A DNA stretch of 64,000 nucleotides from Mycolicibacterium sp. TY81 (lineage in GTDB: Bacteria > Actinomycetota > Actinomycetes > Mycobacteriales > Mycobacteriaceae): contig NZ_AP023362.1 in NCBI RefSeq assembly GCF_018326285.1, positions 1,116,001-1,180,000 on the forward strand. The letters are read 5' to 3'. Shown piece after piece: positions 25,915-35,474 of the stretch; position 1 is the first letter of the stretch; each line of letters starts with the position of its first letter. The translations under genes and the position numbers were made by a program. The notes below the pieces were generated by a model, which saw only the letters and a list, made by a program, of their open reading frames with translations, ran no database searches and had not been told where the DNA came from.

Positions 25915-26265
25915 GTGGTCAAGCACCGGCTCGACGTCCGGCTGATTGCCGAGTCGATGCTCCTGGTGACCGCGTGCCTGTGCCTGCTGTTGGGTGGTCA
26001 CCAGGCCATTCAGCTGCTGACCGATGCCGTGGGAAACTCACTGGCCACCTCCGGCGACTGGTCGCTGGGTCCGGCTGCCGCGCTGCTGGTGTACGGACCG
26101 CGGCAGGTGTGGTCGGAGTGGGCGATCACGGTGCCGCTGATCCTGGTGCTGGGCATCGGCCTGGCGCTCGCCCGCACGCATCGCGACGGGCCGCGCTGGC
26201 TGGAACAGGTGCTCTTGGCGTACGGCGCGGTCGTCGTCCTGGACTCGTTGGTCGCGGCGCTCTGA
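25915..26265 (+). CDS. Small integral membrane protein, function unknown
   Basis: A 116-residue protein with three predicted membrane helices: ~10-35 (LIAESMLLVTACLCLLLGGHQAI), ~70-87 (AITVPLILVLGIGLALA) and ~97-115 (LEQVLLAYGAVVVLDSLVAAL). GTG start after GGAGGTCACCAG. It is not recognised as a known family. It lies between the methyltransferase gene and the RNase P RNA gene and may be the last gene of the oxidoreductase operon. Confidence 0.65.
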   Translation: MVKHRLDVRLIAESMLLVTACLCLLLGGHQAIQLLTDAVGNSLATSGDWSLGPAAALLVYGPRQVWSEWAITVPLILVLGIGLALARTHRDGPRWLEQVLLAYGAVVVLDSLVAAL

Positions 26266-26286
26266 CCAGCTGATATGGTGGTCGAC

Positions 26287-26697
<411 letters not shown>

Positions 26698-26725
26698 CCA
26701 CCGTTTAACAGGCAATATAAGGCCG

Positions 26726-28186
26726 GCTAAGTCCCCTGGGGTGGTGGGAATTCGGGGACGGGGCTGAGGTGGGCGGAGATGTTCAGGCCGTGTCGGTGCC
26801 GGTGTTGGGGTGGGCCATCGCGTAGTGGTCAGTGAGTTACGTACCAAAGTGACTCACCGAAGGAAACCGCGCGATGACCCTTGACCATTCTGCCCTGCTC
26901 GCTCAGCTCGATGCACTGAAGTCCGCTGACTCGGGTGCGGTGTTCGCCGAGTTGATCCGTTCCGGGTTGCAGCAGCTCATCGAGGCCGAGGCCACCGCGG
27001 CGATCGGCGCGGGCCGTTACGAACGCAGCGACGGCCGCACGGTGCACCGCAACGGGCACCGCCCCAAGACCGTCTCCACGACCGCCGGGGACATCGAGGT
27101 GCAGATCCCCAAGCTACGGGCGGGATCGTTCTTCCCGTCGCTGCTGGAACCCCGCCGGCGTATCGACAAGGCGCTGCACGCGGTCATCATGGAGGCCTAC
27201 GTGCACGGGGTGTCCACCCGCAGCGTCGATGACCTGGTGACGGCGATGGGCGTGCAGACCGGGGTGTCCAAGTCGGAGGTGTCGCGGATCTGCGCCGGCC
27301 TGGACCGCGAGATCACAGCGTTTCGGGAACGCTCGCTGACCCACACCAGCTTCCCCTACGTGTTCTGCGATGCCACCTTCTGCAAGGTCCGCGTGGGGGG
27401 CGCACGTGGTCTCCCAGGCCCTGGTGGTCGCGACCGGCGTGTCGATCGACGGCACCCGTGAGGTGCTGGGCACCGCGGTCGGTGACAGCGAGTCGTTCGA
27501 GTTCTGGCGCGAGTTCCTCGCCTCGCTTAAGGCGCGCGGCCTATCGGGGGGTGCACCTGGTCATCTCCGATGCGCACGCTGGGTTGAAAGTCGCTGTGGC
27601 ACAGCAGTTCACGAACTCATCGTGGCAGCGGTGCCGGGTGCATTTCATGCGGAACCTGCATACCGCGGTATCGGCCAAACACGCCCCGGCGGTTACCGCG
27701 GCGGTCAAGACCATCTTCGCTCACACCGAACCCGACGAGGTCGCCGCGCAGTGGGACCGGGTCGCCGACACCCTGGCCGCGTCGTTCCCGAAGGTGGCCG
27801 CGATGATGGGCGAGGCCAAGACCGACGTGTTGGCGTTCACTGCGTTCCCGAAGGCGCATTGGCAGAAGATCTGGTCGAATAATCCGATAGAGCGTCTGAA
27901 TAAAGAGATCAAGCGTCGGGCCGATGTCGTGGAGATCTTCCCCAATCCGGCGGCGTTCCTTCGCCTGGCCACCGCGGTGGTCATCGAATCCCACGACGAG
28001 TGGCAGGTCACCCGCCGCTACCTCTCCGATGTCTCCATGGACGAACTACGCGCCGTGATCGCCGCCAAACACGCCGCGGCAGCACTTGCCAAACAACACC
28101 AAATCGCCTAGCGTTCACCATGACTCGTTGATCACAACGCGTGAACCACGCCAGATCCGAAGTCCACCACTCCCCGGGACGCTATC
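26726..28186 (+). mobile_element. IS256-family insertion sequence (type A)
   Basis: A 1461-base element flanked by the exact 9-bp direct repeat ATAAGGCCG (26717-26725 and 28187-28195), the duplication length expected for IS256. Imperfect terminal inverted repeats: GCTAAGTCCCCTGGGG-TGGTGG at the left and GATAGCGTCCCGGGG-AGTGGTGG when the right end is read inward. It lies between attL and the integrase, separating the core site from putative arm sites. Confidence 0.75.
26874..28111 (+). pseudogene. IS256-family transposase with two +1 frameshifts
   Basis: Resembles the IS1245/IS1311 branch of IS256 transposases (~410 residues when restored): IEAEATAAIGAGRYERSDGRTVHRNGH, LEPRRRIDKALHAVIMEAYVHGVSTRSVDDL, first Asp in VFCDATFCK, second in VISDAHAGLK, and Glu in SNNPIERLNKEIKRR. 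The frame is lost in the G6 run 27395-27400 and again in G6 27546-27551. Removing one G from each restores a continuous protein (VGAHVVSQALVV, LSGVHLVISDA). Homopolymer sequencing error is as likely as real decay. Confidence 0.85.
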
Positions 28187-28208
28187 ATAAGGCCGCTGGG
28201 CCCAGCCG

Positions 28209-28231
28209 CTACGCAGAGGCTACGCACGGCA
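28209..28231 (+). repeat. Putative integrase arm-type sites, left
   Basis: Two CTACGCA heptamers start 11 bases apart (28209 and 28220). The 23-base block matches 40360-40382 at 20 of 23 positions in the same orientation. Paired heptamers one helical turn apart inside both ends suit arm-binding sites of a lambda-type integrase. Before IS256-A inserted, this block would have lain ~40 bases from the attL core. Confidence 0.45.
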
Positions 28232-28248
28232 GATTACGATCCCGTCTC

Positions 28249-29240
28249 GTGAGCACACCGGGCGTGAAGCGTCGTTCCCCAGGGGCACGCGTTGAAGATC
28301 AATGGCACCGAGTACCCCGTAAGGGTGAGCAGGTGTTTTACCCCGCCGACAACGCAGACGGCGCGTTGTGGTGCACCGACCGCACCCACTTCAAAACGCC
28401 CGGCACGATGGTGTGTACCAAGCTCCATGACAAGGGCCGAAGGTGGCGTTGCCGGTGGGTCGATGAGACGGGCAGGGAACTCACCAAGTCATACGCGAAG
28501 CGCGCCGAAGCAGATGCGCATAAAAGGCAAGTTGACTCCGACTTGCACACCGGCAGTTACATCGACCCCGGCGGCGGGACAGGTCACGTTCCGTGACTAC
28601 GCGGAGGCGTGGCGCAAGCGACAGGTTCACCGGGACAGCTCAGCGGACCACGTCGAGAGCCGCTTACGGCTCCACACCTATCCGGTGTTCGGTGACCGCC
28701 CGATATCTGCGATCCTCCCGAGTGAGATACAGGCATGGATTGCCGGGGTTGAGCTGGCACCTGCGACCGTGGGGGTTCTCCACGGCGTCGTGTTCGGCAT
28801 CTTCAAGGATGCGGTGCGCGACAAGTGCATCGCGTCTAATCCGTGCGATGGCACCAAGCTCCCGAAAGCGGAACCCAAGCGGGTTGTGCCGCCGACGACT
28901 GAACAATTCGAGATTGTGCGGAGCAAGTTGCCCGTAGAGCTGCAAGTGTTGGCGACGTTCGCGGCTGGAACCGGGATGCGGAAAGGGGAGTGCTTCGGCC
29001 TGGTCGTAGATCGGCTTTACCTGCCCGAGAAGCCCGGCGACCGTAGTGGCACCGTGAAAGTTGACCAGCAACTCGTCCGAGCGAACCCCCTGACGTTGGG
29101 GCCGCTGAAAACGCGGGCGAGCTACCGGACTATTCCGCTGCCCGATGTGGTGGTGGCGGCACTAAAAGAGCACTTGGAACAGTTTCCGCCCGGTCCCGAT
29201 GGGCTGGTGTTCACGTGGCGCGGAAAGCCTATCCCTCGTT
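28249..29240 (+). pseudogene. Tyrosine recombinase (integrase), N-terminal part, frameshifted and IS-interrupted
   Basis: Encodes an AP2-like arm domain (GRRWRCRWVDETGRELTKSYAKRAEADAHKRQ), the SAM-like core-binding domain (TFRDYAEAWRKRQ, SRLRLHTYPVFGDRPISAILPSEIQAWI) and the start of the catalytic domain with box-I Arg (FAAGTGMRKGECFGL). One extra C in 28566-28569 breaks the frame at SYIDP. The sequence then stops at an IS21-type insertion after GKPIPR. The start is GTG 28249 or 28264. With the fragment at 31800-32043 it would make a normal ~345-residue phage-type integrase. Confidence 0.85.
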
Positions 29241-29308
29241 TGTCAATGGCCAGGTTGAAGTATCCACTGGTGGCCGGAATAAAGTATCCGCCCCGTGTTT
29301 GGTGATTG

Positions 29309-30121
29309 TTAGGTCGGTGGTGGGTTCTCCTTTCGGTGTTGGGCGTCTTTCATGCGGTAGGAGTCGCCGTCGGTGATGACGACGGTGGCGTGGTGCAGGA
29401 GGCGGTCCAGGATGCTGACAGCGGTGGTCTGCTCGGGCAGGAATCGACCCCATTGTTCGAAGGGCCAGTGCGAGCCGATGGCCAGGGAGCGGCGTTCGTA
29501 GGCGCCGGCAACCAAGCGAAACAACAGTTGGGTGCCGGTGTCATCCAGCGGGGCGAAGCCCAGCTCATCCAAAATGATGAGGTCGACCCGCAGTAGGGAT
29601 TCGATGATCTTGCCGACGGTGTTGTCGGCCAGGCCGCGGTAGAGGGTTTCGACGAGGTCAGCGGCGGTGAAGTAGCGGACCTTGTGCCCGGCGTGAATCG
29701 CGGCGGTCCCCAGCCCGATCAGGGTATGGCTTTTGCCGGTGCCGGCGGGGCCGATGATCGCCAGATTCTGGTGCGCCCGTATCCATTCCAGGCTGGCAAG
29801 GTAGTCGAGAACTTTCGACTGGATCGACGAGGCGGTGACGTCGAAGGACTCCAGTGTCTTGGGTACCGGGAAGGCTGCGGCCTTGAGTCGGTTGACGATG
29901 TTGGAGGCATCGCGGGAGGCCAGTTCGGTATCGATGAGGGTGCGCAGCACTTCCTCAGGGGTCCAGCGTTGCGTCTTGGCGGTGAGCAGAACCTCCGGTG
30001 CGCTGCGTCGTATCGCGGCCAGCTTCAACCGCCGCAGCCCGGCATCCAGATCAGCGGCCAGCGGTGGGATCGAAGGTGGTGCAACAGGTTTGGCGGATAT
30101 CACCGATGATGTCTTGGTCAT
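29309..30121 (-). CDS. istB: IS21-family helper ATPase IstB
   Basis: A 270-residue AAA+ protein: Walker A GPAGTGKSHT (~127-136), Walker B VDLIILDELGF, and the C-terminal GSHWPFEQWGRF and TTAVSILDRLLHHATVV blocks of IstB. It assists the transposase in target capture and strand transfer. Its ATG overlaps the istA stop by 4 bases. Intact. Confidence 0.93.
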   Translation of the reverse strand: MTKTSSVISAKPVAPPSIPPLAADLDAGLRRLKLAAIRRSAPEVLLTAKTQRWTPEEVLRTLIDTELASRDASNIVNRLKAAAFPVPKTLESFDVTASSIQSKVLDYLASLEWIRAHQNLAIIGPAGTGKSHTLIGLGTAAIHAGHKVRYFTAADLVETLYRGLADNTVGKIIESLLRVDLIILDELGFAPLDDTGTQLLFRLVAGAYERRSLAIGSHWPFEQWGRFLPEQTTAVSILDRLLHHATVVITDGDSYRMKDAQHRKENPPPT

Positions 30122-31686
30122 GGGGTGGCCTCGCCGTCGAGGGCGGGGGTGATTTTGTAGGCGTCCAGGGAGCGGGTCGGGGCCACGGGTAGGTCCAGGA
30201 TCAACGCATCGCCGGCCGGTCGGGGTTGCGGTGTTCCGGTGCCGGCAGCCAGGATCGAGCGCACGTCAGCAGCCCGAAATCGCCGAAACGCCACCGCCCG
30301 GCGCAGTGCGGCCACCAACGCCTGTTCACCGTGAGCGGCACCTAGGGCGAGCAGGATTTCCAACTCCGCGCCCAGGCGGGTGTTGCCGATCGCTGCCGCG
30401 CCGACCAGGAATGCCTCGGCCTCGGCGCCGAGTTCGCAGAACTGTTTCTCCACAGTGGTTTTCGGTCGCGGGCCACGGCTGGGTTCGGGCCGTGGCCCGT
30501 CGTAGTGGTCATCGAGAATCGATGCGCCGCCAGGGGCAACCAGTTCGTGTTCAGCCACGATCATTCCCGTACTGGGTTCGACCAGGCAGACCGCGCCGTG
30601 ATCGACCACCACCGCCACGGTGGACCCGATCAGCCGGACGGGTACCGAGTAGCGGGCCGAACCGTAACGGATACACGAGAGCCGGTCGACCTTGCGGAGC
30701 ACCGACGGCGCCCCGATCTGCAGCCGCAACGACGGCAAGCGTTGCAGCAGTTCACGTTCGGCTATCAGCCGCTCATCGGGGATCGCGCAGATCTCCGAGT
30801 GCATCGCGGCGTTGACTTCGGCGCACCACGCCGCCGCAGCAGCATTGGCGGACCGCAGATCGACCGCCACGCCATCAACAGCGGCCTGGGTCAACAATGG
30901 CACCGCGAGGTCGCGTTGGGCATACCCGCACAGGTTCTCCACAATGCCCTTCGATTCGGGATCAGCTGCGTGGCAGAAGTCCGGGGCGAACCCATAATGA
31001 GACGCCAAACGGACGTAATCAGGCGTGGGGACAACAACATTGGCGACCACACCACCTTTGAGGCAAGCCATCCGGTCGGCCAGCACCCGCGCCGGGACCC
31101 CGCCGATCGCGGCCAGGGCCTCGCCGATCAACGCCAACGTCGTCGACGCCCGCTGATCGGCGGCGAACCGCACGAACCGCCATCGGGAGAACGCCAGCAC
31201 CGCACAGAACAGGAACAACCCCGGCGCGGCCTGGGCCCAGTCGATCACCAGATACTGTCCCGGTGACCACACCGCCGGGCGGCGGCCACGGTGATTCTCA
31301 CTGCGCCACAACGCTTTCGCATCAGCGACCAGGCGCCGAAAGTTCCGATCAGAACCGACATAGCCGGCGGCCACCGCGATCGGCAGCAGTCGCTTGGCCG
31401 AGATGCGGCCCTGCGATTTCTCGACACGCTCGGCGACCAGGTCGGCCACCGCATCGTAGTTGTGGGTTCGTTCGGCCCGTGGTTGCGGCGGCACGCCCGC
31501 CTGGTCGGCTTCGAACCTGTCCATGACCTTCTTGACGGTCCGGTGAGTGGTGCCGCACGCATCGGCGGCGGCTCGGTACGACCCGAGCTGTTGATAGGTA
31601 GAAATGATGTCCATACGGTCCCTCGCAGACTTCAATGGAACTCCCCGGTGGTGACGGCGATTGGTTGGCGCCTTCACCGTCACCAT
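30118..31686 (-). CDS. istA: IS21-family transposase IstA
   Basis: An intact frame of up to 522 residues with an N-terminal HTH (RMDIISTYQQLGSYRAAADACGTTHRTVKKVMD), an integrase-core DDE domain (VWSPGQYLVIDWAQA first Asp, VLADRMACLKGG second Asp, DPESKGIVENLCGYAQRDL with Glu) and a Mu-type C-terminal beta domain (RYSVPVRLIGSTVAVVVDHG). The conserved start may be the internal TTG giving LKSARDRMD; the longest frame is listed. All motifs are present. Confidence 0.9.
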   Translation of the reverse strand: MVTVKAPTNRRHHRGVPLKSARDRMDIISTYQQLGSYRAAADACGTTHRTVKKVMDRFEADQAGVPPQPRAERTHNYDAVADLVAERVEKSQGRISAKRLLPIAVAAGYVGSDRNFRRLVADAKALWRSENHRGRRPAVWSPGQYLVIDWAQAAPGLFLFCAVLAFSRWRFVRFAADQRASTTLALIGEALAAIGGVPARVLADRMACLKGGVVANVVVPTPDYVRLASHYGFAPDFCHAADPESKGIVENLCGYAQRDLAVPLLTQAAVDGVAVDLRSANAAAAAWCAEVNAAMHSEICAIPDERLIAERELLQRLPSLRLQIGAPSVLRKVDRLSCIRYGSARYSVPVRLIGSTVAVVVDHGAVCLVEPSTGMIVAEHELVAPGGASILDDHYDGPRPEPSRGPRPKTTVEKQFCELGAEAEAFLVGAAAIGNTRLGAELEILLALGAAHGEQALVAALRRAVAFRRFRAADVRSILAAGTGTPQPRPAGDALILDLPVAPTRSLDAYKITPALDGEATP

Positions 31687-31799
31687 CGGGGCCCGCAGTT
31701 CCTGATCGACACGACGAACACAGGGTGGATACTTTTACCTGGCCAAAACTGGATACCTCTACCTGGCCACCAGTGGGTACTTTTTCATGGCCGCGGACA

Positions 31800-32043
31800 T
31801 CGTTCGTCGTTTAGCTACCACTGGAACGTGGGGGCGCGAGCTGCGAAGCTCCCGCCACGTAGCGGGCTGCATACCTTGAGGCACTACTACGCAAGCTTGC
31901 TTATCCGGTACGGGGAGTCTGTCAAGACGGTTCAGGCCCGCTTAGGCCATGCGTCGGCGGCGGAGACGCTGGACACCTATTCGCACTTGTGGCCGGACTC
32001 AGACGACCGGACGCGGGACGCGATTGACTCAGTGCTCAAGTAG
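31800..32043 (+). pseudogene. Tyrosine recombinase (integrase), C-terminal fragment
   Basis: Joining 29240 to 31805 (one TCGTT copy removed) gives GKPIPR-SSFSYHWNVGARAAK in a single frame. The fragment holds catalytic boxes II and C: HTLRHYYASLLIRYG (His-x-x-Arg), VKTVQARLGHASAAETLDTYSHLW (LGH and nucleophile Tyr). The gene ends AIDSVLK. Alone it has no start and lacks the box-I arginine, so it cannot act. Confidence 0.88.
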
Positions 32044-32238
32044 GGCGACGCGCCGACATGAGCGCGGTGTGCCGCCGTCGCACACATGTTCGGTACACTT
32101 CTCACCAGTGGACGCCCACAGCAGCTAGAAACGACAGCTAACCCAGCAACTTCACGTAACCCCGGTGTCCAGTGCGCAACCGCGCAACGCCTATACGGCA
32201 CGGGTTATTCATGGTGCCGAGGAAGCCAGGGTTAGAAA

Positions 32239-32421
32239 GTGTCAGATCAGCCATTTATTGATGCTGCCGGTATCGCTGGGGTCTGCGGTCGGAGCATCGA
32301 CACTGTGCGCTACTGGGAACGGCTAGGTCAACTCCCCAAATCGGCCAAGTTGGGCCGTCGTCGCGTATGGAAGCGCGATGAGATTGTGGCGCATTTCGAC
32401 GCCATGTTTAGCGCCGCTTAG
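32239..32421 (+). CDS. Excisionase-like small HTH protein
   Basis: A 60-residue MerR/HTH_17-type protein: FIDAAGIAGVCGRSIDTVRYWERLGQLPKSAKLGRRRVWKRDEIVAHFD. The winged-helix turn and the RRVWKRDEI beta wing match recombination directionality factors. The start is GTG after AGGGTTAGAAA. It sits downstream of the integrase, as xis does in actinobacterial elements. The 195 bases before it (32044-32238) hold no gene and likely contain its promoter. Confidence 0.75.
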   Translation: MSDQPFIDAAGIAGVCGRSIDTVRYWERLGQLPKSAKLGRRRVWKRDEIVAHFDAMFSAA

Positions 32422-32422
32422 C

Positions 32423-32456
32423 TGCGCTTAGCAGGTTCGGCAATTAACTAAGCGCA
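32423..32456. terminator. Perfect inverted repeat just after the excisionase gene
   Basis: TGCGCTTAG (32423-32431) and CTAAGCGCA (32448-32456) are exact 9-base arms around a 16-base AT-rich loop. It overlaps the excisionase stop region. Either an intrinsic-type terminator or an operator for the next gene, which starts 36 bases downstream. Confidence 0.4.
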
Positions 32457-32491
32457 TCTCTATTTGTGCTGCAAAATATGAAAGATGGACG

Positions 32492-32510
32492 ATGAATAGT
32501 GATGAGTTCT
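32492..32510 (+). pseudogene. Start of an IS-interrupted cargo gene (replication/ATPase-like)
   Basis: GAAAGATGGACG precedes an ATG. Six codons follow (MNSDEF) before the IS256 pair. Removing 32511-35483 (the IS pair plus one copy of ATGAGTTCT) continues the frame into 35484-35560: FLNSGSEQLEKIHGWARARY, then AAPWAV. The frame then meets an IS3. The HGWARARYAAPWAVL-type start is reminiscent of large replication/ATPase proteins following xis in actinobacterial elements, but only ~31 residues survive, so the family is tentative. Confidence 0.5.
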
Positions 32511-33992
32511 GAGCAATTGTCAATACCTGTGGATCGGGGTGTTTCAGGCGACCTCCGTTTCGGTGTGTTGATCGCCGTCTGACGGTGGTGTCGGTGGGGT
32601 GATGTCGGTGGGCCGTTCGAGCAGTTTGCCTTTGTGGAAGACCGCTCCGGCGCGGACGAGGGCGACCAGATGTGGGGCGTTGACGGCCCGCCAACGGGCT
32701 TGGGCGGCGTCGATCAGCTTGTAGGCCATGGCCAATCCAGCGGCCCGCGATCCCGGACCCTTGGTGACCTTCGTTCTCAAACGCACTGTGGCGAAGGTGG
32801 ATTCGATCGGATTCGTGGTACGCAGATGGATCCAGTGCTCGGCGGGGTAGTGGTAGAACTCCAGCAGGACATCGAGGTCGTCGACGATCTTGGCGACCAC
32901 TTTCGGGTACTTCGCGCCGAAGGCAACCGCGAAGGCCTTGACCGCGACCTGAGCTTTGTCGATGTCTTCGGCGTTGTAGATGTCCTTGATGGCCGCCAGC
33001 GCGGCCGGATGCGCTGACTTCGGCAGTGCGGAAAGGACGTTGGCCTGCTTGTGGAACCAGCAGCGCTGCTCTCGGGTCTTCGGGAATACCTCCCGCACCG
33101 CCTTCCAGAACCCGAGCGCGCCATCGCCGACGGCCAGCACTGGGGCGGTCATGCCGCGTCGTTTGCAGTCGCGCAGCAGATCCGCCCACGACTCGCATGA
33201 CTCCCGATAGCCGTCGGTGATCGCCACGAGCTCTTTGCGGCCGTCAGCGCGCACGCCGAGCATCACCAGCAGGCACAGCTTCTCCTGGTCCAGGCGGACC
33301 TTGAGGTGAATGCCGTCGACCCACAGGTAGACGTAGTCGCTGCCGGACAGGTCCCGGGCAGCGAACGTACGGGCTTCGTCTTGCCACTGCGCGGTCAGAC
33401 GGGTGATCGTGGTGGCCGACAACCCGGCACCCGAGCCGAGGAACTGCTCGAGTGCGGGCCCGAAGTCGCTGGTCGATAGGCCGTGCAGATACAGCAGCGG
33501 CAGCACCTCACTCATCTGCGGGGACTTGCGTGCCCAGGCCGGCAGGATCGCCGAGGAAAACCGCTGCCGCTCACCAGAATCGGGGTCGACACGGCGATCG
33601 TTGACCCGCGGCGCCTTCACCTGCACGGCACCGGCCGCGGTCAGCACCTCACGCGGCTGGTGATAGCCGTTGCGGACCACCAGTCGGTGACCGTTCTCGT
33701 CGAGCTGATCAGCGAATGCGGCCACGTACGCGGCGACCTCGGCCTGCAGGGCAGCGGCCAACATCTGCCGGGCTCCGTCGCGGACGATCTCGTCCAACAA
33801 CGACCGGCCGGCCTCGCCGCCGTTGGCCTCCTCGGCATCGTGAACTACGGTGAGCATGGGCGTACCTTCCCAACCAGCGCGCCAACGCCGGTCTTGATCG
33901 AATACCTGATTCCGTGATGATCATCCTCGGGAAGGTGCGCCCACTTTCAGGCCGCCTCCTCGGGCCTCATCCACAGGTATTGATCATTGCTC
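32511..33992 (-). mobile_element. IS256-family element (type B), first of a tandem pair
   Basis: A 1482-base element. Ends: GAGCAATTGTCAATACCTG at the left and GAGCAATGATCAATACCTG when the right end is read inward. Same length as the copy at 38494-39975 and nearly identical. It is followed after one base by a related element. The 9 bases at its left (ATGAGTTCT) are not repeated at its own right end but at the right end of the second element. Confidence 0.9.
32544..33857 (-). CDS. IS256-family transposase (type B)
   Basis: A 437-residue intact mutator-type DDE transposase: SLLDEIVRDGARQMLAAAL, the Asp of YVYLWVDGIHLKVRL, the Asp of APVLAVGDGALGFWKA, the zinc-like CWFHKQANVL, and the Glu of RTTNPIESTFATVRLRTKVTKG. 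It differs from the copy at 38527 only around REVFPKTREQ and NVLSALP. Probably active. Confidence 0.93.
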   Translation of the reverse strand: MLTVVHDAEEANGGEAGRSLLDEIVRDGARQMLAAALQAEVAAYVAAFADQLDENGHRLVVRNGYHQPREVLTAAGAVQVKAPRVNDRRVDPDSGERQRFSSAILPAWARKSPQMSEVLPLLYLHGLSTSDFGPALEQFLGSGAGLSATTITRLTAQWQDEARTFAARDLSGSDYVYLWVDGIHLKVRLDQEKLCLLVMLGVRADGRKELVAITDGYRESCESWADLLRDCKRRGMTAPVLAVGDGALGFWKAVREVFPKTREQRCWFHKQANVLSALPKSAHPAALAAIKDIYNAEDIDKAQVAVKAFAVAFGAKYPKVVAKIVDDLDVLLEFYHYPAEHWIHLRTTNPIESTFATVRLRTKVTKGPGSRAAGLAMAYKLIDAAQARWRAVNAPHLVALVRAGAVFHKGKLLERPTDITPPTPPSDGDQHTETEVA

Positions 33993-33993
33993 G

Positions 33994-35474
33994 GAGGAAT
34001 TGTCAATACCTGTGGATCGGCTTGTTTCAGGCGACCTCCGTTCCAGTTGATTCGGTCGGTGCCGAGTCCGCCGACGGGGTGATGTCGGTGGGTCGCTCGA
34101 GCAGTTTGCCTTTGTGGAAGATCGCGCCGGCCCGGACCAGAGCGACCAGGTGCGGTGCGTTGACGGCTCGCCAGCGGGCTTGCGCGGCGTCGATCAGCTT
34201 GTAAGCCATGGCCATTCCGGCGACGCGTGAACCCGGCCCCTTGGTCACCTTGGTCCTCAAACGTACCGTGGCAAACGTTGATTCGATCGGGTTGGTAGTG
34301 CGCAGATGGACCCAGTGCTCGGCCGGGTACTTATAGAACTCCAGCAGCACATCGGCGTCATCGACGATCTTGGCGACCGCCTTGGGGTACTTGGCGCCGT
34401 AGTCCACCTCGAACGCCTTGATCGCCACCTGCGCGTGGTCGATATCCTCGGCGTTGTAGATCTCCCGCATCGCCGCGATCGCCCCCGGATGAGCCGACTT
34501 TGGCAGGCAGGCAAGAACATTGGCCTGCTTGTGAAACCAGCACCGCTGCTCGCCGGTGGCCGGGAACACCTCACGCACGGCCTTCCAGAACCCCAGGGCC
34601 CCATCGCCGACGGCCAGCACCGGTGCGGTCATCCCGCGACGTCGGCACGACCGCAACAGATCAGCCCACGACTCGGCCGACTCCCGGTACCCGTCGGTGA
34701 GCGCGACCAGCTCCTTGCGGCCGTCAGCGCGCACACCGATCATCACCAGCAAACAGAGCTTCTCCTGCTCCAGGCGCACCTTGAGATGGATGCCGTCGAC
34801 CCACAGGTAGACGTAGTCGGTGCCCGACAGATCACGGGCCTCGAAGGCCTTGGCCTCGTCCTGCCACTGCGTGGTGAGTCGGGTGATCGTCGTGGCCGAC
34901 AAGCCGGCACCCGAGCCCAGGAACTGCTCCAACGCCGGACCGAAATCACTGGTCGACAAGCCATGCAGATACAGCAACGGCAACACCTCGGTCATCTGCG
35001 GCGACTTGCGCACCCACGCCGGCAGGATCGCCGAGGAAAACCGTTGCCGCTCACCAGTGTCCGGGTCAACACGTTTGTCATTGACCCGCGGCGCGGTCAC
35101 ACTCACCGCGCCCGCCGCGGTGAGCACCTCGCGCTCGCGGTGATAGCCATTGCGCACCACCAGCCGGTGCCCGTTCTCATCAAGCTCACCGGCATGAGCC
35201 TCGATGTAGGCGGCGACCTCAGCCCGCAACGCTGCGGCCAGCATCTGGCGGGCACCGTCGCGGACAATCTCATCGAGCAACGACCGCGACGAGCCAGCAT
35301 CCTCGTTGGATGAATCCGCATCGTGAACTACCGTGAGCATGGGCGTACCTTCCCGAACCAGCGCGCCAACGCCGGCTCTTGATCAGACCTTCGACATTCA
35401 GATCATCCTCGGGAAGGTGCGCCCTTTCCTACGCCGCCTCGCCGAGGCTCATCCACAGGTTCTGATCATTGCTC
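33994..35474 (-). mobile_element. IS256-family element (type C), second of a tandem pair
   Basis: A 1481-base element with ends GAGGAATTGTCAATACCTG and GAGCAATGATCAGAACCTG (right end read inward). One base (33993) separates it from the type B element. ATGAGTTCT at 35475-35483 equals the flank of the type B left end at 32502-32510. The pair thus shares one 9-bp target duplication. Confidence 0.9.
34027..35340 (-). CDS. IS256-family transposase (type C)
   Basis: A 437-residue intact transposase, clearly related to type B but with clustered differences at the N-terminus (ADSSNEDAGSSRSLLDE, VAAYIEAHAGELDENG) and C-terminus (PSADSAPTESTGTEVA). Catalytic Asp, Asp and Glu motifs are all kept (LWVDGIHLKV, VGDGALGFWK, TNPIESTFATV). 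The frameshifted copy at 36989 derives from this type. Confidence 0.93.
   Translation of the reverse strand: MLTVVHDADSSNEDAGSSRSLLDEIVRDGARQMLAAALRAEVAAYIEAHAGELDENGHRLVVRNGYHREREVLTAAGAVSVTAPRVNDKRVDPDTGERQRFSSAILPAWVRKSPQMTEVLPLLYLHGLSTSDFGPALEQFLGSGAGLSATTITRLTTQWQDEAKAFEARDLSGTDYVYLWVDGIHLKVRLEQEKLCLLVMIGVRADGRKELVALTDGYRESAESWADLLRSCRRRGMTAPVLAVGDGALGFWKAVREVFPATGEQRCWFHKQANVLACLPKSAHPGAIAAMREIYNAEDIDHAQVAIKAFEVDYGAKYPKAVAKIVDDADVLLEFYKYPAEHWVHLRTTNPIESTFATVRLRTKVTKGPGSRVAGMAMAYKLIDAAQARWRAVNAPHLVALVRAGAIFHKGKLLERPTDITPSADSAPTESTGTEVA

Larger units (their letters stand above)
29241..31799 (-). mobile_element. IS21-family insertion sequence inside the integrase gene
   Basis: A 2559-base element with terminal inverted repeats TGTCAATGGCC (left) and TGTCCGCGGCC (right end read inward), followed by matching AGTATCCACTGGTGGCC / AGTACCCACTGGTGGCC subterminal repeats. 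It is flanked by an exact 5-bp target duplication, TCGTT (29236-29240 and 31800-31804). It carries istA and istB on the minus strand. Confidence 0.92.

Noticed and set aside
26874..28111. Programmed frameshifting as cause of the broken transposase frames
   Set aside because: IS256 transposases are single frames, all breaks are +1 in G/C runs, and an intact near-identical copy of one of these genes exists in the window.
26874..28111. Identification of the type A element as IS1081
   Set aside because: The protein is closer to the IS1245/IS1311 branch (start MTLDHSALL, VSQALVVATGV) than to IS1081 as I recall it.
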